Shown: positions 1 to 10,435, numbered from the stretch's first letter. The stretch: DNA of 64,000 nt from Blakeslea trispora (GCA_025331445.1 JAIWNE010000005.1:124001-188000); one strand, 5' to 3'. Numbers and translations are program-made. Notes: generated from the sequence alone by a model not told the origin.

Positions 1-1419
1 ATACAACAGAACGAGAAGCTATCGGCAGCTAGAAATGAGCTAGTCCAAGATATACTTCAGCTTCATAAGAAATCAGCTGAATTAACCATGAAAAATGAAA
101 ATTTGACAAAATCGATTACTGAGAAAGAAAAACATGCCCAGCAGCCACCTATGCACATTCGAACCGAAATCCGAGGTGTAACTCTAGAAGACGCACCTTA
201 TACTCCACCTTCTCCGCCTGAGGCTAGTGATCATATCCCTCAGAATGTAAATTCTCAAGCCTCGCCTGAAAACAAATCCGAACATCATCTCTCTGAGCAT
301 CAACACAAACCAAGTCCAGAAACAGTAAAGCAACCAGGGCTGTTTCGTAAAATCAGTCTTCGTCTGTCCACAAAGAAAAGAAGACAAGAGGATGCTCAGT
401 CACCACTACAGATTTCTGATCCACTAAATGCACCTGCAGCTATCCCTGCTCCTGCTTCAGATGCTGTTGTTCCTACTACCTCTGTCTCAGAACCACTGCT
501 GCATCCTGCTGCTGTTGTTACGCCCTATTTTGATTACCAAGGGCTAAATTCGACCATTCAAAAACGAAAAAAAAGTACAGAGTTAGTCCGGATAACCATT
601 TTAGCTACTATTCTAACACTATTTTTATATGATCTAGATGTCGTTTTTGGTAATGATCTTGTCCAGCAAGCCAAGCTAGAAAATACTAAAATTCCATTCA
701 TCATTTTGAACTGTATTAGAGAGGTTGAGCTTCGAGGTATGCTTACGTCTTTTTTTTTTAGCTCACTATTTGACGGTACACTCACACTTGTTGTTTATTT
801 AGGATTATCAATTGAAGGCATCTATCGAAAATCAGGCACCTTGGTTCAAATCAAAGAATTACAAGATGCGTTAAACGAACAAAAGAACATTTCACTTTCT
901 CGATACCAAGATGTGAGTGTGATTACCAGTGTTCTCAAGCTGTACTTTCGTGAATTGCCAACCCCCTTGATCTCGAATGATTTCATCTGTAAGTCTATTG
1001 TTTGATTATATTTCCTTTTTAAAAAAAAGAAGAGATCCGCTTACTTATACTTTCAACCGATAGGCCCATCAGATATGCAAATTCAAGAAAAAATAGATAG
1101 AACTTGTAGTTTGTTACGTTTAATGCCAACTGAGAGCTATTGTACTTTGAAATACCTTATGGAACACTTAAGAAGGTAAGAAAATGAATAACAAAAAGTC
1201 TTTTTTCTTTTACAGTTTCTGATCAAATCAATTGTTTCTTTCTATAGAATACATCAAAACCATACAATTAACCGTATGCCATCTAGGAATTTGGCTGTTA
1301 TTTTTGGTCCCACACTTATGCGCTTCACTGCGGGCAATGAAGAGCAACAGATGCGAGACATGATTGATACTATTGATTTCTTTATTTTACATTGTCATGT
1401 TATTTTTGCCGAACTTTAG
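1..1419 (+). CDS. RhoGAP-domain protein, 5' end outside window
   Basis: The frame is open from base 1, so the gene enters from the left; the first Met seen (88) is internal. Exons: <1-574, 638-736, 803-988, 1064-1175, 1248-1419. The start is coiled-coil-like, then Pro/Ser-rich and basic (possible SH3-binding or disordered region), then a RhoGAP domain. The domain begins near VVFGNDL, has the arginine-finger stretch GIYRKSG at about 815-835, continues with YFRELPTPLI, and ends with NLAVIFGPTLMR. RhoGAPs stimulate GTP hydrolysis by Rho/Rac/Cdc42 GTPases and thereby tune actin and polarity. Introns 575-637 and 737-802 are multiples of three without stops, so unspliced reading does not break the frame. 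Removing them restores the normal domain spacing. The N-terminal domains (LIM, FCH or other) are not visible, so the subfamily is unknown. It ends 109 bp from the convergent ORC2 stop. Confidence 0.88.
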
Positions 1420-1528
1420 TTTGACCTTTTTTCTTTTGTATATACAACACATCTCTCTCTATTTTTTTTCTCCCTTAGTTTTTCTTTACTGCTTTTTCTT
1501 TATGGGAAACTTCTTTCTCTCTCTCTTT

Positions 1529-3241
1529 TTAATTATTTATTTGTTCTAGTAAATTAGTTAAAGAAGTTTTATCCAAAGGTATAAAGAAGAACTCAGTGCC
1601 ATCTAAGCTCTTTTTAGTTGAAATCAATTTGTGATCTCTAAATTCAGTCAGCTCAGTACGGAATGAGAGATCGCTTGAGACATAAAAGCCTTCACGACAC
1701 TTTTGGTAGTATTGACTATAGGTCAAACCAACACTCTCATTACCCTTGCCTTCCATTTTGCAGTCATCCATAGCCTCCAGTTGATATTCCGTCAAGACCT
1801 TAAAGACACCACGGGCATTATATGTCAATGAGTCAAGCACATATTTTGCACCACGTGCACCACCTAATTCACCCTGTCGAACCATCATAGAGTTCTCAAA
1901 ACTGGTTTCCACTAGATAATCTGCAAATGTGGTAGCATCATGCCAGATCCAGTTAAATCGACTTGACTTGACATTGTCCCACAACAGACCTGCATTAATA
2001 TGGTCAACAGAAGCAATCAAGTGAATATTGTCTGCATGAGCCAGCATGGAAAGTGCCGTCTGAGTTCGCTCGTTACGCATATTGGGTCCATCCAGATTGT
2101 GAACGACAAGATAGAGGCTTTCATATTCTCGGTCTGGATTTGAGAAATAATCACAGATGGCATTCACATGGTCTAGAATGGAAGAACCTGAAGCTGCCTT
2201 GAAATGAGCGCCCAAAGCACCGCCTGATGTGATTTTGACGAGGATGTCTTTGATGGAAATGGAAGGGAAGAACCCATTGACAACAACCAAGGGTCCATCC
2301 GTTAGTACTTTTTGTGCAAATTCATTGAGTAATGTTCGCTTGGAACCATAACCATAAAACACGAGGTTGAAGCCAGAATGTAGTTCAAAACACCACTGAG
2401 CAAAATGTTGTTTATGCATCTCGGACAAAACTATGAATTCTTCTTCATGTTTTTTAGGTGTGTTTTCTAATATATGGTGAAATTCTTGTGGCTCGAGAAC
2501 AGGTAAGCGTGCCAATGTATTGTCAGATGTTCTAGAGGGCATTTGACTCTGAAAGTAACGTTCATGACCTTCTACTTGATCAAATGTATTTTCCAACTTG
2601 CGCCGAACACCACCGTCCTCTTCCTCATCTTCCTCCTCTTCATTATCGTCATATATAGGCTTTGACTGTTCTGCTGCTGTTGTTGTCTCTTCTTCCTCAT
2701 CCTCAGAAGATTGCATATCTTGTTCGTCTTCACTGTCATTCTTTAATGAGTCTAAATGTTTTTGAATACGTCTTCGTTTTGAATGGTTTGTCTTGGTCTG
2801 TGCTATTGGTGTCTGATTCTTCTTTGCCTGTTTCACTCGGCCTCTCTTCTTTTGTTGGCTACTGTCTTCCAGTGCCTTATTCATCAAGGTATTGGCATTC
2901 TTTTTGATACTCTGCTGAAATTGAAACATCGATCGTCCACTCACATCGTCAGGCCCATTGTCTTGATCAACGTCCATGGGCTTGTAATGAGATAGAATCT
3001 CGCCTGTGTTATCTTGATCTGTTTGATCAGGTTGCGATCCTGAGTCATGATTGTGTTGCTGCTGTTGCTGCTCTCGCTTTGTCACAGTTAAGCCGACATC
3101 GAGCATCTGTTCTCTTTTCTTTGACTTTTTGCCAGAACGGTGTTCTAGGGCTAACTTATATTCTGATTGAGCTGAATTTGGATCTACTTTGCTAACAATA
3201 TGAATGGGTATCTCTTGGTCTGTTTGTCTATGAATTCGCAT
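1529..3241 (-). CDS. ORC2: Origin recognition complex subunit 2
   Basis: Single-exon gene of 570 codons. The N-terminal 240 residues are charged and low in complexity, with Glu/Asp-rich tracts and KKRGR/SKRRR-type basic patches that could act in nuclear import. The C-terminal half matches the ORC2 domain: FYGYGSKRTLLNEFA, then the degenerate AAA-like core with LVVHNLDGPNMR, IHLIASVDH and FNWIWHDATTF, and a winged-helix-like end. ORC2 is a core subunit of the six-protein complex that marks replication origins and recruits CDC6 and MCM. I chose the Met at 3241; an upstream in-frame Met at 3289 would add 16 residues rich in Phe and Tyr that look like translated 5' UTR. A MluI cell-cycle box lies 54 bp upstream. 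CDC6, which binds ORC, is about 14 kb away. Confidence 0.93.
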   Translation of the reverse strand: MRIHRQTDQEIPIHIVSKVDPNSAQSEYKLALEHRSGKKSKKREQMLDVGLTVTKREQQQQQHNHDSGSQPDQTDQDNTGEILSHYKPMDVDQDNGPDDVSGRSMFQFQQSIKKNANTLMNKALEDSSQQKKRGRVKQAKKNQTPIAQTKTNHSKRRRIQKHLDSLKNDSEDEQDMQSSEDEEEETTTAAEQSKPIYDDNEEEEDEEEDGGVRRKLENTFDQVEGHERYFQSQMPSRTSDNTLARLPVLEPQEFHHILENTPKKHEEEFIVLSEMHKQHFAQWCFELHSGFNLVFYGYGSKRTLLNEFAQKVLTDGPLVVVNGFFPSISIKDILVKITSGGALGAHFKAASGSSILDHVNAICDYFSNPDREYESLYLVVHNLDGPNMRNERTQTALSMLAHADNIHLIASVDHINAGLLWDNVKSSRFNWIWHDATTFADYLVETSFENSMMVRQGELGGARGAKYVLDSLTYNARGVFKVLTEYQLEAMDDCKMEGKGNESVGLTYSQYYQKCREGFYVSSDLSFRTELTEFRDHKLISTKKSLDGTEFFFIPLDKTSLTNLLEQINN

Positions 3242-3294
3242 GATATGATAAAAGTAGTAGTAGAAGAAGAAATAAGGGTTATTGTTCACGGCAA

Positions 3295-3300
3295 ACGCGT
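3295..3300. promoter_or_regulatory. ACGCGT (MCB-type) box upstream of ORC2
   Basis: A palindromic ACGCGT, within AAACGCGTTCGG, lies 54 bp upstream of the chosen ORC2 start. In ascomycete yeasts this motif is bound by MBF (Mbp1/Swi6 or Cdc10-Res) and drives G1/S expression of replication genes. Position and target fit that role, but one hexamer can occur by chance and the factor is not shown here. Confidence 0.4.
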
Positions 3301-5055
3301 TCGGAGCGAGAGAGAAAAATAAAATAAAAAAAAATTATCGGCTCTTGCTTTTGATTGGATGAAGTTGACAGAGTTACAGGACATACACTATTCTCTAATC
3401 AGGTACAAATGGATGCTTCTCTTGTGTTTGTTTCTTTAGAGAAGTATTCTTTACAGCTTAAATATGCTTTAATCTTAACCGCAATAGTTTGTTCAATATA
3501 AAGGGTTGAATATGGCAAAGGATGAAAGAAAGAAAAGAGTACAAAACTAAATAGCATCACCTCATTCTCTGTGCTTGTGATATATGGTGTTGAAAGCCTA
3601 TAAATCAATTGTATTCATTACTATGTTTCTATTCTACAATACAGCAATTGCTGACAAGAGAATTGCTCATTCATCAAAAGACATTTCATTCGTACTAGAC
3701 TTTTATTTGATTGTAGCAGATGAACAAACAAGCAAATATAGAATGAATTACATAATCTGCAGACAGAGGTCTATTCAAGTCAAAGAGTAGCTCTTTATTC
3801 AACAGAGACGTATTTGAATACAATGTTTACGCATCTTATTGTCACTTTGATCAAGACAGCTTGCTTGGCTTTTGATAAACTCGAATAACAAGTGTTTAAA
3901 GAGGTGTGTAGTTGATAAAGGAATATATCGCTTTTGTTTTTTTTTAGCTTACAATACACTGAAACAATGGAAAGCAAGTTCAATGAACATATGTAACGTA
4001 TTCATCAATCATGTGACTATTACATAAGTAAGCAGTGTTATACCGCATGACCTGATCCAGAAAGTCAAAGGTTAACAAAAAAAAAGGAACGGCGAGAAGA
4101 AGTGCAGCTTTTGTATTCAAACACATCTTTGTTAAACACTCTAGCTCGAGGTCGTATAGTAGAATGAAGAGCTACTGTTTAGATCATGCAGCTGTCAAAT
4201 CGATTTCCTAATAGCATACAATCTGCTCGTTTTTGGACGTACAATCGTTGCTGTTTGTCAATGCAATCCAACTTTTTTCTGTGCGGACCCGCACCTTTTC
4301 TCGCAAAGCTTCTGTTTCTACTATATAGATCATCTTTAAAAGAAAACTGAATGACTTCGTGTGTTGCTTAATATATATAAAAAGAAAGAAGATGATTGTG
4401 GTTGTTGAAGGAAAAGCAAACATGTTGGCTCTGAGACTATATATCACATTTTCAGTATCTTTGTTATTGTCCAGTTACTTAATTGATGTTTTGATAGTAT
4501 AACAAACTTATGTTTTGTGAATACAAACTAATGTTTTTTTTTCTTCTGTGTGTACAATCTATTTTCGGATACAGTGTATCGTCATTGCTGTTTGTTGTAA
4601 TTTTTCCGGGAACGGTGTTTTCTCCCGCCGATAATAATTTCCCTTCTAAAGTTCGAATTTAGACCGAGAAAAAAAAAGTTCGCAGCATATGCATACATGT
4701 ACTTTTTGCTTAGCACACATTTGAAAACAGTAATGATGAAATGCAAAAGAAAAAAAAAAGGGGGAGAGAGTCCTTTTATTGTTTTGTATATGATCAAATA
4801 TACAATGTTCATGCTAAAGTTGAAAGTAAAATGATATGTAAAGTGATGTGGGGGATATGTATAGATATAAAGTATGATAAGAGGATGTTTATGTGTAAAC
4901 ATACATATGTATATATATATACAAACGAGAGCAAATGCGATTACACATGAATAGGTAAAACATCGTGATTGGTGTTGTAACAAAAAGGAGAGCTTTTTTT
5001 TTGCCATCCTATTTTTTTTTAAGGTCGCTGACAAATTTATGTCATTTGACATCCT
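3301..5055. other. Intergenic, no gene recognised
   Basis: AT-rich sequence with only short open frames and poly-A/T and TA-rich tracts. The longest frame (4582-5052, minus) is low in complexity with repeated Tyr/Ile/His runs and overlaps the probable 3' UTR of the small gene at 5056-5436. No splice-consistent protein or RNA gene could be supported. The right end probably holds terminator sequence of that gene and the left end the ORC2 promoter. Confidence 0.6.
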
Positions 5056-5436
5056 TTATGCGGAAGTCTTTTCTTCCTCCTCTTTGGGCGTTGTCTCTGT
5101 TGTTGGATGTATACGCTTACTGTAAGTTGGTGTTGTTGTCTGCTTCCATTTATCAGCATTGAATTCAGTCTATGGATGTAAAATAAGTTTATTTATCCTT
5201 TTTTTTTTTAGCTTAAAGCAGATTATTTCTTACCTTTTCTTCTAGACGAGTTTCTTTATTAGCTGAAACATGAATAATGTGTGTTCCTTGTCCTTTAGGA
5301 ACACGTTGAGCAACACCATGAGCATCTAGAACAACTTCATAGACAGTTTCCTATATATTTTTTTTATCAATGGCTTGTTTATGATATTAAATGTTGATGA
5401 TTCTACCTTTTCGAAATGTGACATACAGCAACCCAT
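5056..5436 (-). CDS. Small protein with predicted N-terminal myristoyl/palmitoyl anchor (86 aa)
   Basis: Three exons, 5407-5436, 5234-5350 and 5056-5169, with introns of 56 and 64 bp that have GT and AG ends and keep frame. The product starts MGCCMSHFEK, a classic dual-acylation signal: Gly2 for N-myristoylation, Cys3/Cys4 for palmitoylation. Next comes a compact, conserved-looking stretch (YEVVLDAHGVAQRVPKGQG, then HIIHVSANKETR) and a hydrophilic Thr/Lys/Glu-rich tail with a single Trp (ADKWKQTT). I do not recognise the family. The anchor suggests a peripheral membrane protein, for example a plasma or vacuolar membrane adaptor; that is inference. The gene is easy to miss because no exon exceeds 120 bp. 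Coding-like codon use and clean splice phases support it, but expression is not shown. Confidence 0.72.
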
Positions 5437-5944
5437 TGTGTCTAATGTTTATATGATCTTTGGGTATAGGTACAAAGTAAGAATGAAAAGAAGAAATAAA
5501 AACAGTAGATAAAAAGCCAAGAAAAAGAAAAAAGGGAAATGCCTATATATATATAAATTCGTATATGTTTCATACTCACTCGGTACTCAAACCCTTAGGA
5601 CCTTTCATTCTTTGTGATGTGGTTACACGGTTACACAAGCGAGCATGTAGAAGTTTGTGCAAGCACTTTACCTGAAGGGAACCTGATCTTCCCCTTTTTG
5701 TGATGCTTACTATATTGGCGTGCCGCTCTGGCGTGCCGTTTTTCGCAGTCTCAATAGAATAGAGTATGACCACCCAAATATCTTGCTTTCGAGTTGTAGG
5801 TTTTGAGATTCCTTGCTTGCGTGTCATGAACCAGAGCTTCCAATTAGCAGCACTTGGTTTTTCATAGATGCAATGCCAAAGAAGATTCCTTTCTCTATCA
5901 TAGGTACAATCAACAACATGAGTTACATAAACACATCTACATAT
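5437..5944. other. Intergenic, no gene recognised
   Basis: Upstream region of the small acylated protein. It contains (TA)n near 5545, GGTTACAC and GGCGTGCCG repeated in short tandem, and one minus-strand frame (5576-5827) with no recognisable protein features. Promoter elements of the small gene should lie here but none is distinctive. Confidence 0.5.
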
Positions 5945-6665
5945 GAATGTTAATTAGCTGTTTGTATGACATGATTTACTTGCATGTTTTTGCTGATACA
6001 AGAGCATCAATATATCATCCTGTTCTCTTCTTCTTTACTACAGAATAATCAACAGTCATCACTGCAAATGATATATATCAAGTTTTACTCTTTTCATGAT
6101 AAATTTGAAGATTTAATCTTTTTGTATCATCATGCAAAGAACCAAGATGTCTATTGTATAGAACAAGACTTAGGCTAGCCTGCACACAAAACAAAAAATC
6201 GATATGTCAGCCAATGAGGACATTGATCAATAATGTAAAAAAAAAAAGAATCTTTTGCCTCTTTTCTTTTCTCTAATTGTTATTTAAAAACGAATACATT
6301 ACATATAAAGGTAACAAGGTTGTTTTTTAGACTATGAGTCATTTGCTGATGATTGCTTAGATAAATACACTTAGATTCTCTTGCTGTTTATGCGATATGT
6401 AAAAGAGTAATTGCTTGAAAGAAAGGCATGTAGTTTATCGTGATTGTTGACGTGTATCTGTACTAATCAAAATGAATAGGCTTTTTTTTTGGTGTTTTTT
6501 TTCTTACAGATGTGGCAAGTCATCCATTCAATAATCAAAAAGATATCTGAGAAGCAAAAAGCCGAAATAACATTTACACATCAGGCCTTTCAATATTGAT
6601 AATAAGTTATATAGTCTCTAATAGGATCGTGAAGAACGGTGCGCTCTTAGTAAAGCCCATCTAAA
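5945..6665 (+). repeat. Dispersed repeat, copy 1 (~720 bp)
   Basis: This stretch aligns along its length, with many substitutions and small gaps, to 34107-34830 in the same orientation. Shared landmarks include GACATGATT.ACTTGCAT.TTTTTGCTGATAC, TATCAGCCAATGAGGA, TATATAAAGGTAACAA, GGCATGTAGTTTAT and TTTTTTCTTACAGATGTGG. By eye, identity is about three quarters. No open frame is conserved and no terminal repeats or target duplications are evident. It may be an old non-coding mobile element or a piece of a duplicated gene (the TTTCTTACAG acceptor-like site is kept in both). Confidence 0.7.
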
Positions 6666-6847
6666 TACCAGAAAATACATCTTGACATTGGAAAATGAGG
6701 ACAAGTACATACAAATGATTAGTAAACATTTTTTTTGGGCATTAGCAAGCTATGTAGCTTAGCCAAACTGACCAAAATATATTTAATGTTAATGAAGGGA
6801 AAAATCAATTGTCTCTCCAAGCAACAATCTTTGCAATTTATGCTAAT

Positions 6848-7210
6848 GGTCAGGAAGTTGGTTGTGGAGAAATAAAGCCCACATGTACAACTCTACAACT
6901 AGCAGACGAAGACTGAGCCAGAACAGTCGAAAGCTTAAAGAGACAACTACATGTTTGTATCATGAAGAGTAAAAGTACAAAGGAGTTCAAGATTTTTGGA
7001 ATAGTGTTCAATGGATTTGATACTGAGCTATATACTTTAGCATTTGATCCCAACGACGCTAATCCTTACCATCTTTACTTGGTTGAAGCACTGAAGCCTC
7101 CTAACTCTCTTGACTTATATTCCAACACAAAAGAAACTCTTGAATATCTGTTAAGCTTTAAGGTAAAATGCCCGATTTGCATAAGGCACAAAACGTATAA
7201 CTGGTTATAA
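6848..7210 (+). pseudogene. Relic of a PD-(D/E)XK-like family protein
   Basis: One frame from about 6848 reads EVGCGEIKP..., meets a TGA at 6914-6916, then continues through VESLKRQLHVC and KEFKIFGIVFNGFDTELYTL to LEYLLSFK. GEIK has the (D/E)-x-K pattern of PD-(D/E)XK nucleases, and the following helix and IFGIVFNG strand fit such a fold. A related but different family member is intact at 24851-26720. The upstream half is missing. Coding-like debris continues on the plus strand near 7590-7730 (ERFKSFEGQTSALAKSQ, then a second short frame). I read this as a decayed copy of a multigene family; the nuclease assignment is inferred from motif shape only. Confidence 0.5.
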
Positions 7211-8132
7211 TTATTTAACACGCCTTTGTTAGACATCTATTATTCCAAGCCTTGCTGAAGAAGCAGACATAGTCAAGCCTTGTATATATCACAGCTGTAT
7301 CCATTTGTTCAAACCAAGTATTTCTTTCAAGAATGATTGAAGTTATTGATACCATGATTCAGTTTTAGTAAAAAAAAATCTCCAAAGTCTTGTACTCGCC
7401 CTAAATTAACATTTTTGTATTCTACTAACACAAGTAGCCCGCTTCAAGCTGTCATGAATTGTAGTAAAGGAAATAACTGTCAAGGCTGGCTAAATATAAT
7501 GGAACAAAAAAAATGGCATAAAGTAATCTAACATCTATCAGAGATGGTTGTAGGATGATTAAAAGTATCTTTGTTGGACTCAGAAAGATTCAAGTCATTC
7601 GAAGGACAAACAAGCGCGTTGGCAAAGTCACAATGACTAAGACGCTCTCGCCGGTAATGGTCTTCGAAGGTCCTGGAAGAGGCCCAGCTGCCCATTATGA
7701 CAATATCCTCCTTAGGAATACCAGATTATAAGGCTAACGAGGAGGCAATCGACTGCTGAAGGTTGAGCATGTTGCTGTTGTTGTTGCTAAAGATCCAAAA
7801 GCTCCATTTGCTGCAAGCTCAGCTTTAGTTATTCAAATCGTTGTGAAGGTGGTTGTGAATCCATGTTTTACGGTACTGACTGAGCGACAAAGAATATCTT
7901 CAAGACATATTACTAGATCAAAAAACATTTTGCTTTTCGCTGACTTTAAATAAAAAGAAGATAAGGCAATCGTATTTCCTATTTTGTATTCGAGTGTCTT
8001 GATCAATTCTGTTAGAATTTATTTCGACACTTGAATTGTTTATCTAGAACAGAGGAACACAGGGTTGAGTGCAGTAGGACAAAAAAAAAAAGAAAGTGAA
8101 TCGAAGAGATAGCAAAACAAACAAACAATAAG
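7211..8132. other. Intergenic with coding debris, no intact gene
   Basis: AT-rich sequence. Short coding-like stretches at about 7590-7730 on the plus strand may belong to the relic to the left. No complete gene, RNA or clear repeat was recognised. The right end is the 3' flank of ERCC8. Confidence 0.5.
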
Positions 8133-9822
8133 CTAAGAATGTGTTTCTTCATCACTATCACTCCATGCATCTAGATCATGCTGAGATAATATCAATTTAA
8201 AAGGAAAAAAAAAGTTATTAATAAGCTCTCTTCTATTATGTAACTGTACCTCTTCTAATGAATGCATTGTATCTTCATCCTGCATAGGTGGTTCCCAAAC
8301 TAAAATCTCACCACCATTGGACCCACTGTAGAGCTCCTGATAATTTTCTCTTTTTTCGGTACAGATCACTCGACCATAGGCCCCTTTCAATCGACGAACT
8401 AATGCGCCATCCAATAAACGATAGACCAAGACCTGTCTATCATCACTTGGTATATAGAGTAATGGGGGCCAAATCTCGTTTGTGACAGAGGCTCTGAGAC
8501 CAAGTTCAAATCGGTTCCTCCAGTTGGTTCCGTAATTGACCAGAGTATTGAGACCTGTCTTTGTATCCCATAATCGGATTCTTTCATCCAACCCTAGTGA
8601 CACCAAATAATGACCATCTTTTGTCACAGTCATACCATTGACCCCCTTTCCATGAGCCATATTCATGTCAGATAAAGGATCTCGATTAACTTTTTTTTCG
8701 AATTAGTACTATTTGTTTTACTTTAAATAAAACTTTTTACCTGTATTATCTTGATCTAAAGACATTAAACAAGAAGATGCACGCCGAATGTCCCAAACTC
8801 GAATGGTACCATCATTTCTATTAAAAAAAATTGATTAAAAAAGGTAATTTCTCTTAAATTAAATCCATTCATTTTTTTTACCCTCCTGAGTACAAAATAT
8901 ATTCCTGGTTCGAAGACCAAGTACAAGATAATACAGAGCCTGAGTGACCCGTCAAAGAATGAGTAAAGGCACCACTTTCTAGGTCACACAACCGAATCCT
9001 GGGCTCACTTGCTGCACCTAATTTAAATGACGGCATTTATCATCTCTTGACTCAATTTTATGTTTCTTTTTTTCTTACTTGCAACAAGAGAATGAGAAGC
9101 AATGGATGACATGGATTGACAATTGATTCTTGATCCTAATTCAAATTCATAGGCTGACTGTCATGTTTTTTTTTCTTAAGTAATGATGATAAATACAGTC
9201 TGACTATTAAAACAGAGCCATACCTTCATCGTATTTGTGTCCCAGACTTTAATTGTTGTGTCATAACTTGATGTAATAAACATGCCTGTATCAAAAGGGT
9301 ACCAAATTGCCGATGTCACAGCATATTTGTGTTGATCTGCTCTATTTACAAAGTAAATTCACCGACAAAAAAAAAGTTACAATTCTTTCTTCTTTCTTTT
9401 TACCTTGCAATACTAGCAATAGGCTCGTTTCTTTCTTGTTCACTAGGTATTGTTTGTAAATCGAATATGTGTACCTTGCCATCACTTCCACCTGTCAACA
9501 AACTACAATGGATGCAATTTCGTCAAAAAAAAAATGCAGACAAATTCATCCGACCCTGTAACACTAACTATCTCTGTTCAACATCCTCAATCTGTAAAGA
9601 ATTGATGCCGCCTTGTATAGGTTGTTAAGCAAAGAAAATATCTGCAACTTTTTTTTTCCTATTTGGAAACTGAGTTTGCTACGAAAACAAACCTCGGTGT
9701 GAACGCGCCAGTTCCTTTGTTCTACTTAGTTGTAAGCTGTATGCTCTTTTTGTACTTTCTGCTCTTTCAAGTTTTAGCGAGCTAATGACACCATGCTCTC
9801 GCTTTTTCAAGTAATGATACAT
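8133..9822 (-). CDS. ERCC8: DNA excision repair protein ERCC-8 / CSA (WD40)
   Basis: Nine exons: 9693-9822, 9569-9611, 9404-9502, 9224-9341, 9079-9157, 8882-9017, 8741-8817, 8250-8689 and 8133-8180, giving 389 codons (human CSA has 396). All phases agree. Diagnostic stretches are LERAESTKRA near the N-terminus, HRGGINSLQIEDVEQRYLLT, WYPFDTGMF, VWDTNTMK, WDIRRASSCLMSLDQ, GLDERIRLWD and the acidic C-terminus DLDAWSDSDEE. CSA is the seven-bladed WD40 substrate receptor of a CUL4-DDB1 ubiquitin ligase that acts in transcription-coupled repair at stalled RNA polymerase II, with CSB. The start is the Met at 9822 (MYHYLKKREHG); the long frame upstream is AT-rich, Phe-rich leader. The last intron (8181-8249) is 69 bp without stops, so reading through adds 23 residues without breaking the protein. 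Confidence 0.93.
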
Positions 9823-9916
9823 GATATATAAAATAGAATAAAAGAGCGAGAAAAAAAAAAGAAAAGAAAAGAGAAAGAGCTGCATTATTCCAACCATCGC
9901 CATTCGGAACTTTAAT

Positions 9917-10324
9917 TTATTCTTCATCCAGTTCAATGGACTCCACTTGGAAGCTATGTGTCATACCCTCCTCATCAGTCACCCCACTGACAAGCTGATA
10001 AGAAGCGTCGTTGTTTTCGCCTACAAGTCTTCCGTCGAGATAATTTGCGTATAGCGTATGGCTACTTTGGCTACTTTTGTCCTTTTCTTGCTGTCTTACT
10101 TCCTCTGTCTGTCTCAACACATGTTTTTCCAAAAACTCATGAATGGCAGTAAAGCAACCTGGCTGCATACATGTATCGTTGCGCATGCCATGAGGGAGTG
10201 AGATCCACATCTTATCGGCTCTTGACTCGCTAAGTTCGTTTAATTTGACCATATGAGATGATGGAATCAATTCGTCTCTCGCACCAGCTAGAAACAGAAT
10301 GGGTGTTTTGAATACTCTTTTCAA
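9917..10324 (-). pseudogene. Orphan C-terminal fragment of a BEM46/ABHD13-type alpha/beta hydrolase
   Basis: A 135-codon frame reads KTPILFLAGARDELIPSSHM and LPHGMRNDTCMQPGCFTAIHEFL, matching the end of BEM46/ABHD13-type hydrolases. It includes the catalytic Asp region (GARDE) and the His region (PHGMRND). The nucleophile half (GxSxG) is absent: the next sequence upstream is the 3' end of the ZRG17-like gene, 112 bp away. An acceptor-like AATAG just before the first codons shows where the exon once began. Without the Ser-bearing half it cannot be a working hydrolase. It could be a 5'-truncated duplicate, a remnant left after insertion or rearrangement, or a short expressed protein. An Asp/Glu-rich tail follows. 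ERCC8 starts 94 bp beyond its stop. Confidence 0.7.
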
Positions 10325-10435
10325 TAGACTATTATTGATGACAAAGAAAGATAAAGTGTTTAAAGAATGAACATATAAATTTATTAGGTTTGGTTTTTTG
10401 TATTCTGTTGTTGAAAAGGGCTTTGTTCCTTTTGC

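Noticed and set aside
3242..3289. Upstream in-frame Met for ORC2
   Set aside because: The 16 extra residues are Phe/Tyr-rich translation of an AT-rich leader; the later Met has normal N-terminal sequence.
4582..5052. Minus-strand frame of 156 codons
   Set aside because: Low-complexity Tyr/Ile/Phe/His content in AT-rich DNA, direct continuation of the small gene's 3' side; no motif or splice support.
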